From positions 2,192,303-2,224,993 of the forward strand of contig BFEA01000018.1 in NCBI GenBank assembly GCA_003427395.1: a stretch of 32,691 bases of DNA, given 5' to 3'. A program made the translations under genes and the position numbers. The stretch's first letter is position 1. Every line of letters begins with the position of its first letter. Below the pieces are notes generated by a model, which searched no databases, was not told where the DNA came from, and saw only the letters and a list, made by a program, of their open reading frames with translations. Shown one piece after another: positions 1 to 9,853 of this stretch. The DNA comes from Chara braunii. Its lineage: Eukaryota; Streptophyta; Charophyceae; Charales; Characeae.

Positions 1-98
1 GGGTAGTCGAGACGAAGGTTGCTCTCCCAACGGCAGAACCTGTATCCTAGGGTAGTCGAGACGAAGGTTGCTCTCCCAACGGCAGAACCTGTATCGTA
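1..98. repeat. 49-bp tandem duplication
   Basis: The block beginning GGGTAGTCGAGACGAAGG occurs at 1 and again at 50, nearly identical over 49 bp. The array is cut by the window edge, so more units may lie upstream. No function is visible. Confidence 0.9.
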
Positions 99-440
99 GG
101 GTGTCGTTTGTAGAGCCCTGTCCAGTAACTTGAGCTTTGTGAACTCGGGTGGGAAATCAATTCTTGCCTACCCCCTGTTCTGCAGCGTAAGTGCGGTAAG
201 TTTTTTGTCGTCCAGAGTTTGTCGAGCGGATTTTTCTCGATCAGTCGCCTTGACTGTTCTGTCTGATTCATCCTCGTTGCGCGGGTGCCGTTGTCCTTCT
301 ATTACATTGATTTGTTTTCACGTAAAGAGCGCGCGGATGAACAATTCAGGGTCAGGATTAACGGGGGCGCCAACGGTGAACGTCTTCGTCACCGGGCAGC
401 CAGGTACGTGAACTGTTCCTTGCTAATGGTCCCGGTCAGT

Positions 441-503
441 GTGAACTTTTTTTTTTTTCTTCGTCTTCTTCTTCTTCTTCTTCTTCTTCTTCTTCTTCTT
501 CTC
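441..503. repeat. poly(T) followed by (CTT)n microsatellite
   Basis: A T run leads into about a dozen CTT units. Leucine-rich and serine-rich frames across it are low-complexity translation rather than genes. Confidence 0.9.
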
Positions 504-949
504 GATCTCCTCCGTGCTGCTCCTTGCCCTCAGCGTCTGTGTTATTGTCGTCTTTCGTTCGAAAGAAGAAACGAGGTCGAAAATAACCTCAACTTCTCCT
601 GACTGGTGGGTAGAAGTCGAACGCAGTCTCTCGGTACGTGCTTGGTGAATTGGGTACCCTCCAGTGGCAGAATATTCTATTATTCTATCTTGTCTGCATG
701 TCTACACATGTGATGATATATATGCGCTCTGACATCTTTGTGACAATATTTAGTTGTAGCGAACTCTGCCTAGTTGTCCCCCGCTTTCGGTAAGCAGCAA
801 GGTAAGCAAAAAAGCAGTGGCCATACACTACACTCTCGCTTCCGAACGGAATCCATTGGAGTAGCGAAAGTACATCCTCGTGTCCTTGAGAAGTCGGAAC
901 GCGCTCAACCCTCGACGCGTTTCGAGCGGCAGCATACCGGCCCTCCATT

Positions 950-1150
950 CTCTTTTTTATATATAGATATACACATATGCAGACACAAGATACAATATCT
1001 ACATATAATATATGTACCTTGGACTCTGACCCAGTTATCTATTTATTTATATGCAATACATATATACAATAAATATATACAATACATATATAAAATACAG
1101 ATGCTATATACGTTGGACTCTGGCCTATCTACCTATTTATTTATACATGG
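950..1150. repeat. AT-rich block with 94-bp diverged duplication
   Basis: The text around TTGGACTCTG followed by TATTTATTTATA occurs near 1018 and again near 1112, embedded in TA/CATA-rich sequence. This is a diverged tandem duplication. Nothing coding is seen. Confidence 0.6.
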
Positions 1151-1254
1151 GATAGCGTCCTATGGAACAGTTGAAGTCATCGCCCTTCTTTCGTTTGCCC
1201 GTCTGCTTCGAATCTTTCTTTATCGGCCTGGTACAGTTACCTACCACAAAAAAA

Positions 1255-1345
1255 AGAGGCTGTATTCTTCTCTCAATTGCACCTTTCACAATCTATCTAC
1301 CACTACTACTATTAAGCCTAGACAGGGGACCCCTGCAAGCATAGC
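1255..1345 (+). repeat. Dispersed repeat, copy 1 (see 28245-28335)
   Basis: The segment beginning ATTCTTCTCTCAATT and running to ACAGGGGACCCC matches 28250-28330 with moderate divergence. The second copy lies directly after a very long T tract and this one after a short A run. It is a dispersed element of unknown class whose two copies are 27 kb apart in this window. Confidence 0.6.
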
Positions 1346-1648
1346 TACCTCGAACAATTAGGGCGATGCATGTTGGCCCCCCGCCCTACGTCTCTGCTTT
1401 CGCCCCTCTCCCTTTTTTTTCTCGTTTCCCTCTTTCAGGTTATACTGATTTTTTTTTTTGTTGAATTGCTTAATTGAACATCATTTAGCAAGTCGCCATA
1501 GTCGAGATTTGAGTGTTTATGTCGTCGTATAGGTTTATTTTGGAGTGATGACGGAAGCGCATTTTATTCTTTTTCACGATGACCCTTAGGACGCTTAATA
1601 GACAGTCGTCCGATCCATGACTTCACAAAGACTGTCTAGATAAAACGA

Positions 1649-1685
1649 GGTGTTTTTTTTTTTTTTTTTTTTTTTNTTTTTTTTT
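1649..1685. repeat. Poly(T) tract containing one undetermined base
   Basis: About 37 T residues with an N at 1676. It may be the antisense of a retroposon poly(A) tail. The N marks difficult sequencing or assembly. Confidence 0.9.
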
Positions 1686-1903
1686 GGATGTGAACCCAGA
1701 TCCTTGGTCGACTACTTATAGTGCAATGATTTTCCATTGTGATTATGATGCGAAGCAACCGTAGCTAGCTAGCTATCCTGTCTAATAGGCAAAGATGATC
1801 GTGTGTCGATGTCGGTTCATGATGATCGAATTGTATCGTCTGTGACTGCTTGGCTGCGGTCCTTACCCTGTCTTCTCATTGTGGTTTTTAATCACTCACC
1901 ACG

Positions 1904-2495
1904 TTGATATGAGATCCTTTTCATGTCATCGTCGTCATGTGGGAAATGCGATTACAGGTAAAAAAGCTGATGAAAAAAAGTAAAAAGAAAAAAACGAATG
2001 CAGACGAAGCATTGATTGCTAACGATCGGTGAATTTGTAGGGATGTTGGTAGCCAGCTCTGCGCTCATATGTGACCCTCATGTGATGCAGTGTCCGCGTC
2101 ATCAACGCAAATACTCACCAATCTTGGCAACGGCGTTGATATGAGATCCTTTGCATGTCATCGTCGTCGTGTGGGAATTACGAGTACATACGGAGTGTCG
2201 CGTGCTAACGATCGGTGAAATTGCAGGGATGCTGGTAGCCAGCTGTGCGCTCATATGTGACGCTGCTGTTGATGCAGTGTCCATGTCATCGACGGCTCAT
2301 ATGTGACCCTGCTGTTGATGCAGTGTCCATGTCATCGACGGCAATACTCACCAATATTCCCAACGACGGTGATATGAGATCGCTTTCATGTCATCGTCGT
2401 CAGGCGGGAATTATGATCACAGATGAAGCGTCGCTTGCTAACGATCGGTGAAGTTGTAGGGACGTTAGTAGCCAGCTTCGAGCTCATAAGTGCCC
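1904..2495. repeat. Satellite-like repeat, about 233-bp period
   Basis: The motif TGATATGAGATC followed by CATGTCATCGTCGT recurs at about 1905, 2137 and 2370, each time followed about 70-100 bp later by GCTAACGATCGGTGAA and GTAGCCAGC. Copies 1 and 2 are full length. The third runs into the 34-bp minisatellite. Inside copy 2 a 46-bp block (2250-2295) is itself duplicated (2296-2341). Confidence 0.85.
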
Positions 2496-2812
2496 TGATT
2501 GCTACCAACTTTGAGCTCATAAGTGACCCTGATTGCTACCAACTTTGAGCTCATAAGTGACCCTGATTGCTACCAACTTTGAGCTCATAAGTGACCCTGA
2601 TTGCTACGAACTTTGAGCTCATAAGTGACCCTGATTGCTACCATCTTTGAGCTCATAAGTGACCGTGATTGCTACCAACTTTGAGGTCACAAGTGGCCGT
2701 GATTGCTACCAACTTTGAGCTCTAAGTGACCGTGATTGCTACGAGCTTTGAGCTCATAAGTGACCCTGATTGCTACCGACTTTGAGGTCATAAGTGACCC
2801 TGATTGATGCAT
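2463..2812. repeat. 34-bp minisatellite
   Basis: About ten head-to-tail units of 34 bp built on GATTGCTACCAACTTTGAGC plus CTCATAAGTGACCCT. Units differ by single substitutions and one or two indels. The unit derives from the end of the neighbouring 233-bp repeat (GTAGCCAGC...GAGCTCATA), so the minisatellite probably arose by local expansion of that repeat. Confidence 0.92.
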
Positions 2813-2911
2813 TGTCCACGTCATCGACGTCGATGCTTGATGACAATGCATGATGATCTCGACGGACGGCGACATCGCCGACGTCTATGTTAATGATGAT
2901 ACTGCTGATGA

Positions 2912-3013
2912 TGAGGAAACGGATGAGGGAAGGAAGGAGGAAGAGGAGAGGGGAACAGTGGAGGATGAGGATAGGGAGGAGGAGGAAGAAGAGGAGGAGA
3001 TTGAGGAGGTGGT
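2912..3013. repeat. Purine-only GGA/GAA-rich tract
   Basis: Roughly 100 bp of almost pure purine on the plus strand (GAGGAGGAGGAAGAAGAGG and similar). The acidic or arginine-rich frames through it are low-complexity. Such a tract could form triplex DNA, but nothing shows that it does. Confidence 0.85.
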
Positions 3014-3464
3014 GTATGTGGGTGTGTTGGGCTTATGTCCTCGGAAGGGCTTTTTGTGTGGTTTGGATCCGATAGCAAGTGGGGACCACCTAGATCTCGG
3101 CGAATATTTAATTTTGTTGGTCTAACTGTGTCAGATTGTGAATTTGACAACAGGAGTTCAACTAACTCCCGTTATTCGTCCGTCAATCGAAATGAAACCA
3201 GTCGAAGTTAAGGAGAAAGAAAAGTAGGGGGGGGGGGGGGGGAAGAAACAAAAAAGAAAAAAGTCAAAAAAAAAAGAAAAGAAATCAGTCGACGTCGGAA
3301 TGCGTGAGGAGAGTTATTCATCGAGTGAATGAGGGCAATGCCTCTGCTGCAGACGTCGATTGATTCAAGCAACCACCATATAAAGAGAGTGGGTTACGTA
3401 CAAGTGGCGGAATTACTTCCGGTCGTCATAAGCGATCAGTGAAGCTCGAATTGCGGCTGACGTT

Positions 3465-3533
3465 ATGCTCATATTGATTGATTGATTGATTGATTGATTG
3501 AGTAATTGATGATTGATTGATCAATATGAGCAT
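3465..3533. repeat. Inverted repeat bracketing (GATT)n
   Basis: ATGCTCATATTGAT (from 3465) and its reverse complement ATCAATATGAGCAT (3520-3533) flank about seven GATT units. The result is a potential hairpin with a microsatellite loop. Confidence 0.85.
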
Positions 3534-3899
3534 GACAATGATGGGGTGCAATCAATGACGTAATAGAGTAGGTAATGTTGCGTCCGGAAGATCATGGTTG
3601 ATGCCGTAGAATCGTTTTAGACGATGAGGGGGGATAATAGTATAGTGGTGTGATGGTCGTGACGGATAGGGGGTCGAGTTAGGGGCATGAGAATAATATG
3701 CAGGAAATGGTGGGAAGCAGGAAACGATGCGTTCGTGAGATCGTGATTGATGATATTGATGTTGGGGGGAGATAAGCAATATGTATGTATAGTTTTAACA
3801 GAAAGAATAGTAATGTGGTGGTTGTGAGGGACGGGGATGGGTGGGGTATATGGCAGTGAGACTGAGAAGGTGCGAATGAAAAACGATAACTACGTAGCG

Positions 3900-4860
3900 A
3901 TGGGTGAAAACGAATCAAAAAGGGGTAAGAATGGGTAGAAAAAAGGGGCAGAAATGGTAAAAATGGGTGAACTATAGATGATTTGAAAGCCCAATCGAGC
4001 TTGGAGATGAGGTAGAACGTGTGATCATCATTGCAAAAAAAAAGAGGTAATCGGTGGAAACGATGCTTGAAAGGAGAAGGGGAGTAGGATGACGCAGAAG
4101 TGTCAGTTCTCGGATTGCACCGTGAGTGACGACGGGTGTCAGAATGGAAAGAAGAGTAACGAGAAGGGTAGCGATGGGTAAAAACGAATGAAAATGGGTA
4201 AGAATGGGTAGAAAAGGGGCAGGAATGGTAGAAATGGGTGAACGAGAAGGGTAGCGATGGGTGAAAACGGATAAACAGGGGTAAGAATGGGCAGAAAAGG
4301 GGCAGGAATGGTAGAAATGGGTGAGCTAGAGATGGGTAAAAACGGATAAAAATGGGTAAGAATGGGTAGAAAAAGGGGCAGGAATGGTAGAAATGGGTGA
4401 ACGAGAAGGGTAGCGATGGGTAAAAACTGATAAACAGGGGTAAGAATGGGCAGAAAAGGGGCAGGAATGGTAGAAATGGGTGAGCTAGAGATGGGTAAAA
4501 ACGGATAAAAATGGGTAAGAATGGGTAGAAAAAGGGGCAGGAATGGTAGAAATGGGTGAACGAGAAGGGTAGCGATGGGTAAAAACTGATAAACAGGGGT
4601 AAGAATGGGCAGAAAAGGGGCAGGAATGGTAGAAATGGGTGAACTAGAGATGATTGGAAAGGCCAATCAAGCTCGGATGTAGCTGGTTTTCCCCTAATTT
4701 ATTGAGGTAGAACGTGTGATCGTCATTGCAAAAAAAAAAGGTAATGGGTGGAAAATGGGAAATGATGCTTGAAGGGAGAAGGGAAGTAGGATGGCGCAGA
4801 AGCGTCAGTTCTTCGGTTTGGCCGAGAGTGACGACAACAGAAAGAAGAATAACGAGAAGC
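3900..4860. repeat. Segmental duplication with internal 159-bp higher-order repeat
   Basis: The sequence at about 3969-4150 recurs at about 4640-4860, offset about 671 bp, including the landmarks GGTAGAACGTGTGATC and GATGCTTGAA. Between the copies, a 159-bp unit made of two related halves of about 80 bp repeats at 4231, 4390 and 4549. Because 159 is a multiple of three, the minus strand stays open with a 53-residue proline/leucine/phenylalanine-rich period. I read that openness as a by-product of the repeat length, not as a gene. Confidence 0.85.
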
Positions 4861-5069
4861 GTGCCTAATCAGTGGGACGTAGTTAATTGGGGCGAAACGT
4901 TTAGAACGCGGAGAGTAGGTTTTATGATTTATGATTGGTTTGTAGTCTGTAATGATAGAATTAAATAAATCAAATATGAGAGAGAATCCGTTTTTTTCCC
5001 CCTTTGCAAAAGGGACGAGATATATCACCTCCTAGCCTGTGAATCGGTAGTCCTAGGTGCTTGTGATTC

Positions 5070-5152
5070 TTTTTTTTTTTTTTTTTTTTTTTTTTTCTGG
5101 TTGTGATCTGGTGTGTGCCGTTCTGCTTACCCTGCAGACACACACACACACA
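5070..5152. repeat. Poly(T) and (CA)n microsatellites
   Basis: A T run of about 27 at 5070-5096 and a CA run of about 9 units near 5134-5152. An A run of about 17 follows near 5240. The stretch from 5160 to 6000 shows only further homopolymer runs and unassigned sequence. Confidence 0.85.
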
Positions 5153-6003
5153 CAGAAAAAGGGAAGGACACGTACATTTCAGAGAGAGATAAATGTCTAG
5201 AAATTTGTAATTAGCGGATGAAAAACTCCGCACTAAATTAAAAAAAAAAAAAAAAAGAAGGGAAGGAAGAATGAGAGTGATTTCGGTGAGATGTACCGAA
5301 CTTATATAAATTTTTGCAGTTGCGAACTTGCGAACCATAGTCAGTTTTTTTCTGCGACCACCTGCCGGTTAACGCCCGCCTCGTGAAGCTGGAATCCTCG
5401 TGAAACTGCAGTAGTCTCTCCTTTTTCCTTCCCTTCGACGTCTTCAAAATGAGGTAAGGAGGGTGAAGGGGACGGGGGGGAGCGACCCGATACGATGTAC
5501 TTGTTGGCCCCGTCCTTTTGGGGGCTTTGGTCTGGTCCTTGATTCGGGGGGCCTTTCGGTTTTCTTTTTCACACCAGTAAAATGCGTTGATGAAAAACGT
5601 AGCTGTTCGTATTAGTATTTTATGTACCAGCTGTGTCTGATTTTTAAAAATTAGTGTAGCTTTTTTTTTTTTTTTCTTTGATAGTGTAAACTTCTTTTTT
5701 TCGTCTTTTTTTTTTTTTTGTTGGGCGAGCGGCGTAACGTCGCAGAAGTCAAGGACATTGTAGATCGAGGTCGACTGATTAACACGTACCTTAGACTGAA
5801 TGCAAACATGCTATTCATGTGATGATCTTGTTTGGGTTTTGTGGATGCATCACCACCTTTTCTGTTGCCTTTACGGGGGTGTGACAAATCGGTTTCCCAC
5901 GAGTCACTCGTGTAGCAGTGATTTTTTTTGCGATAGTATGGTGAAGTCTCTTCAGCAACGAAGTAATAGCCAACGTGATATATATCTCTATGCATAGACC
6001 CGA

Positions 6004-6004
<1 letters not shown>

Positions 6005-6050
<46 letters not shown>

Positions 6051-6051
6051 T
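6005..6051. repeat. (AAT)n microsatellite
   Basis: About 14 AAT units. The poly-tyrosine frame on the minus strand is this repeat read as codons. Confidence 0.93.
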
Positions 6052-7284
6052 ACCCTCTGAGAACCTCCGTATTCTGACTGGCTAATTCTGTGCTGAGGAG
6101 CACAGAGGCAAAAAGTACAAAAAGAACTGTGAACCGCTCGCTCTGGTAGTCTGGCTGGTTAATTCTTAGGTAGCGAAAGAACCGGCGCACCGTCGGAGGT
6201 GGGAAACTCCTCGGGTCTGTTGACTCTGTTATGTATTGTATTGTAAGAAAGAATGAAATTCAAATGATGTGGAATGAGGACATTGAACATTTTGAAGGTA
6301 GCACTTTTAGCAGCGCTCAAATTGGCCCACTAAAACGGGTCGTCCTTTCAATAACCTGAAGAAATTAAGAGGAAGAAACAAAATCGGAACTGAGCGCTGA
6401 GGCTGCTGTAGTGACTCTAATGGTAAAGGCAGGCTTTGTTGTTGTTGTTGTTGTTTTTTGGCCGTCCTAACCTGGCGGGCGGGCGGGCGCACAGATTTAA
6501 GGTCTATTTTTAGTCGAGACCTCTCTTCACTCCAGCTCGTCTGCACTCATTTCTGACTGCCGTTTTCCTTTTTTTTTTTTTTTTTGGTTCGTACGACTGT
6601 CATTTCCTGAACTTCCGTATATGCCAAAGAAAGCGGACCTAAAAGAAAAGGAAAAGGAAGCCGAAGCTTGAGCTTTCTACGTATAGTAAAATGAGTGATA
6701 CCTTTTTTTTTTTTTTTAGTGATAACTTTGATTTGATCATGGGCTCCACTACGCAAAATGACTACCACAATCATTTACAGAGAACAATGAGGATCGTGAC
6801 GGTGTGGCGGAAATGGGAGTCCTCGCAGCCTACCTTGCATGGCGCTGCAGCTACCAAGTTGTGGACTAGAATGTGCGAAAACTCTTGCATGTGGTCATGT
6901 GTGTCGACTGCATACTACCGGGGTTGGAATAGGTATCGGCCGCGAAATCGACTGGGCGTACTCTTTAGTTTGTACGTCCCACGAGGGGGTCAGAGTGACG
7001 ATTTGAACAGGCCCCTCAGCGTAGTAATACCAGAGAACCCCGCACCAGGGCATGGGAAAAAGATTGTTGAACGGATCATGAATTTCAATCCTGATGGAAT
7101 CCAATGAATACGATAAGGTTAGGGGATCCCCCCTCTTCGACAACCCGGAAAAAAAGAGGAAAGGCTGAGGACGTTCTTAGTTCCGATGCATTGGCGTGAT
7201 TTGAGAGAGAACTGCAGGTAGGCTACTGCGGAGGAGGTAGAAAAGACAATAGAGCGCAACGGTAGACTGGATAACCGTTGAGAT
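6052..7284. other. Unassigned sequence without recognisable gene
   Basis: Mixed sequence with short simple repeats: a GTT run near 6437-6454, a GGGC run near 6475-6488, and T runs at 6573 and 6702. An open frame at 6691-7107 on the plus strand shows no family motif. It begins by reading through a poly(T) tract, so its start is doubtful. I recognise nothing else here. Confidence 0.4.
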
Positions 7285-7421
7285 GGGCGACTACACAACA
7301 CTCTACATGCATCTGGACGCTTTCTGGACCCGATGCATTCAAAATGTTGGACTCGTCGGAATGCACCTGGTCCGTAAATCCTCCAGATGCATGTCGAGTG
7401 TTGAGTAGTGGAGCGAGGCCC
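7285..7421. mobile_element. MITE, family A (degraded left end)
   Basis: The right end reads GAGTAGTGGAGCGAGGCCC. The left end GGGCGACTACACAACACTC is a degraded version of its reverse complement, and both ends continue into ACATGCATCTGGA in mirror image. Length is 137 bp. There is no clear target duplication (GAT against TGT). The interior resembles 8000-8090, so the interior sequence is itself repeated. Confidence 0.65.
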
Positions 7422-7732
7422 TGTGTAGTATGTGGTGTCACCCCCCCGGGTCGCGGTTAAGCATCAACGACTTCCCGACAATTGATACCCTGAGGTGGTG
7501 GGGACCACCAACCACTGCCCTCAAGGTACCGGTGACGAAAATGAATGCAGAGTAACCCGCATTCGCACCAGACGGAATTCTACAGACTGCAGGTTCACAC
7601 CCCCCCATTTAGCCTTTGACCGGGGTATTCAAGGTCTTGAAAGCTCCCACGGGGATCTTTTGCCATTTTCCCAAGGCTGGGCTGGTAATGAGGACGTGTC
7701 TCACCATAGCCCTCTATATGGGCGGGTAATGA

Positions 7733-7814
7733 GGACGTGTCTCACCCACTTCCCTTTTTAAAAATTTCCAATTTGGACGTGTCTCACCCACTTCCCTTTT
7801 TAAAAATTTCCAAT
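7733..7814. repeat. 42-bp tandem duplication
   Basis: GGACGTGTCTCACCCACTTC and the TTTTTAAAAATTTCCAAT that follows occur at 7733 and again at 7775, almost identical. A partial earlier copy (GAGGACGTGTCTCACC) lies at about 7690. Confidence 0.9.
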
Positions 7815-7897
7815 ATAAAAAGGCCCGGCTCTATTGCCCAACATACTAAAAGTGAAGTACCCAAAAAAAAAAAAAAAAAAAAAAATTTGAAGTGCAT

Positions 7898-7980
7898 GGA
7901 CGTCCGTTAAAACTGGAACGATACAGAGAAAGATTAGCATGGCCCGTGCGCAAGGATGACACGTATAAATCGAGAAACGG
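7898..7980 (+). pseudogene. U6 snRNA retrocopy, 5'-truncated
   Basis: From TCCGTTAAAACTGGAACG through ATACAGAGAAAGATTAGCATGG and GCGCAAGGATGACACG to AAATCGAGAAACGG, this follows plant-type U6 with a few changes, among them an extra A inside the ACAGAGA-box region (GAGAAAG). Most of the 5' hairpin is missing. A run of about 24 A residues lies just upstream. No TATA box or plant upstream sequence element is placed to drive Pol III. It is probably a dead copy. Confidence 0.85.
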
Positions 7981-8318
7981 TAAAAAGGAAAAGAAAAGTA
8001 CATGGACCTGCTCATGGTCCGATGCATCAAGAATGCTTGAACAGTCCGAATGTATCCGGCTGACAATGCGGTCCAGATACACGCAGAAGCTTGTGTAACG
8101 GAGCCAGGCTAATAGAAGGGGTAGCTCCTAACGTAATTCGTCTTCGCCCGACTCGATCCGGATTTGAATTTATGATCTTTTTGCTAACAGTTACGTGTGC
8201 GTTCTTTTTTCTTTTTTTTCTTTTTTCTTTTTTTTTTCTGTTTTTTTAACGTGTGCGTTCCATTCAGCCACATGAACTGGGTGCGAGACGACTTCACATC
8301 GCAACACCAAGGGACATG

Positions 8319-8437
8319 CGGCCTCGCTCCGCTACACTCGAAATGTGCAGAACGAGAGTGAATCCGCTAGACCATGGAAAGATACGCCGCCATGAGTTTT
8401 GTCTTTTGTGCATGTCGAGAGCAGTGGAGCGAGGCCC
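8319..8437. mobile_element. MITE, family A, with ATG target duplication
   Basis: The left end CGGCCTCGCTCCGCTACACTC mirrors the right end GAGCAGTGGAGCGAGGCCC, and the inverted match extends inward through the GTGCA/TGCAC steps. Total length is 119 bp. ATG occurs directly outside both ends (8316-8318 and 8438-8440), giving a 3-bp target-site duplication. The interior includes GGAAAGATACGCCGCCATG and TTTTGTCTTTTGTGCATG, which recur in other family A copies. It has no coding capacity and would need a transposase supplied elsewhere. Confidence 0.85.
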
Positions 8438-8480
8438 ATGGTCCACCCACATCTTCACCGTCAATGCGGCCCCGATCTTC

Positions 8481-8712
8481 TTGCGCAGGGGCCATGCTAA
8501 TCTTCTCTGTATCGTTCTAAGGGCCAGATCCCACTGGCAAAGAGGGTTGGACGAAATGTCTGAATCTGGACGTGTTTGTGGACAGGTGCGAAAAATTGTG
8601 ATTGATCTACATTTCTGCACCTCTGCGTGGAGCACGTCCAGATTCAGACATTTTTTCCAATCCTCTTCGCCAGTGGGATCTGGCCCTAACTTTAATGAAT
8701 GTCCCGAAGGAC
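8481..8712 (-). pseudogene. U6 snRNA copy split by a MITE
   Basis: Read on the minus strand, 8712-8690 gives the U6 5' hairpin (GTCCTTCGGGACATTC) and the start of the body. The text resumes at 8520-8481 with GAACGATACAGAGAAGATTA, AGCATGG and CCCCTGCGCAA. The interruption is exactly the inverted-repeat element 8521-8686 plus one TAA. With that removed, the two halves join in register with other U6 copies in the window. The 3' end beyond the GCGCAA step has been lost. Confidence 0.9.
8521..8686. mobile_element. MITE, family C, TSD TAA, inserted in U6
   Basis: The ends GGGCCAGATCCCACTGGC and GCCAGTGGGATCTGGCCC are perfect inverted repeats. Pairing continues to about 54 bp per arm with a few mismatches, so most of the 166-bp element is a foldback. 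TAA flanks both sides (8518-8520 and 8687-8689). A GG-ended terminal repeat with a TAA duplication is the known signature of PIF/Harbinger (Tourist-like) MITEs, so that superfamily is the best guess. No transposase is present. Confidence 0.93.
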
Positions 8713-8751
8713 TTGGCCCCGGCTTGTGGGATTGTCTGTGTGCGCACAGTG

Positions 8752-8776
8752 TTTTTTTTTTTTTTTTTTTTTTTTT
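8752..8776. repeat. Poly(T) tract
   Basis: About 24 T residues beginning 40 bp beyond the split U6 copy. Between 8777 and 9395 I see no further recognisable element. A 62-residue open frame at 9115-9303 matches no family I know. Confidence 0.7.
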
Positions 8777-9395
8777 GTTCCCGGGCCGTGAACAGTTGGG
8801 TATAGCTTCACTGATGTTGCGGGCCTGTCATTCTCTTATTATTAAACAGCCTTTTTTATTTATTTTAGCCTGGGAATATTGACTGGCTTGCTTACTGTAG
8901 ATCTGGACAATGGTCTGAAGAAGTCTGGCTATGAAGCAGAAGTATAGGAATAGGAAGAGGGAACAGACAGGCCCTCTCAGCAACTAGCTGTCAAGTAGGA
9001 GTGGTCAGCAAGGCCTGAGTGGAGGGGAATGCACCGCGGTTTTCTGATATTTTGGCATACGTGACCAGTTTAGGAGATTGACAATAGGTATGGCTTGCCC
9101 ATTGTGACTATGATATGGTCATGATACTGAGCGTACGCGATCGTCTTTCAGTGAGGAAGAATTTCATATCCGGACTTGGTGTTGGGCTTACATCAATACC
9201 ACCGGAGGTAGGAGTTTTCAACTTGGCACTTATTTCTGGACGGAATTGTGGCCAGATGCAGACAGGTCCGGCCATAAATGCGGTCAGATACATTTTACGA
9301 TAGTGCTAGTGTGAGTACGCCCTAGGCTTAGGTGTTCTCACGTTAGGACTTTTTTCGACGAGTTGCCGTGATGGATAGAAAAAGAAAAACCAAGT

Positions 9396-9690
9396 TATCA
9401 TGATTGAACTGACCGGCCCCAGGTAATTCAGAATGATTTTATTCTGGTCATCTGATTGTGGGCGTGGCGGCACGGGACACGGAACGAAAAACGAAACGAG
9501 TGGCACTGCATCTTCCTGCAGAAAATGGCCAGGTTCACGGGTTTGCTATAGATAGTAACGAGTGTATTTTGCCACCTTTCATGGGCAGATGCACTCGTTT
9601 CGTTTTCGTTTCGTGTGCTGTGCGGCGAGACCCTGTATCTGGATGTGAACTTGGGTCTAGCAACTGAGCTTGGGCCCGTTGGTAGTAGAT
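9396..9690 (-). mobile_element. tRNA-headed SINE (family S1), split by a MITE
   Basis: On the plus strand the order is the SINE 3' part (TTGAACTGACCGGCCCCAGG, then TAATTCAGAATG), a MITE at 9460-9633, then ATCTGGATGTGAACTTGGGTCT (B-box side) and GCAACTGAGCTTGGGC (A-box side). Comparison with the uninterrupted copy at 12985-13100 shows the flanks rejoin in register at ...TCTGATTGTATCTGGAT. A central part of the head has been deleted. The head derives from a tRNA and its Pol III promoter boxes. The source retrotransposon for the tail is not identified. Confidence 0.85.
9460..9633. mobile_element. MITE, family B, TSD TGT, inserted in SINE
   Basis: The ends GGGCGTGGCGGCACGGGACA and GTGCTGTGCGGCGAGACCC are imperfect inverted repeats. 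They are followed inward by mirrored blocks containing CGAAACGAGT/ACTCGTTTCG and GCATCTTCCTGCAG. Length is 174 bp. TGT flanks both sides (9457-9459 and 9634-9636). Two relatives lie at 26835-27033 and 31961-32129. It is non-coding. Confidence 0.9.
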
Positions 9691-9747
9691 TTCAGGATTT
9701 GTTATGGGCGATCTCCCTGGTTGCACGTGGGCCGTGCCAGCCTTCTT

Positions 9748-9853
9748 TGGCCCGTTCTCATACTCTGGACATGCACAAAGGACAAAAATAATGGCCGTGT
9801 ATCGGAAGATTCACTCTCGTTTTGCACATGTCGAGAGTAGTGCAGCGAGGCCC
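9748..9853. mobile_element. MITE, family A (degraded)
   Basis: The right end GAGAGTAGTGCAGCGAGGCCC is well preserved. The left end (GGCCCGTTCTCATACTCTGG, then ACATGCACAAAGGACAAAA) is diverged, and no target duplication is clear. The right end and its flank (CCCATTAACG) recur at about 9926-9950, after a T tract at 9866-9880 and AT-rich sequence, which indicates a local partial duplication. Confidence 0.7.

Noticed and set aside
338-401. Possible first coding exon (ATG at 338, ending CCAG before GTACGTG)
   Set aside because: The 21 codons and donor-like site are suggestive, but no following exon, promoter or known family could be shown.
774-1361. 195-codon open frame
   Set aside because: It runs through AT-rich repeats and a dispersed repeat, and shows no motif or sensible composition.
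1904-2812. CRISPR-like array
   Set aside because: Units are contiguous without unique spacers and the genome is eukaryotic, so this is a minisatellite.
4139-4666. 175-codon minus-strand frame
   Set aside because: It is explained by a 159-bp repeat whose length is a multiple of three.
5651-6190. 179-codon minus-strand frame with a tyrosine run
   Set aside because: The tyrosine run is the AAT microsatellite and the lysine runs are poly(T) tracts.
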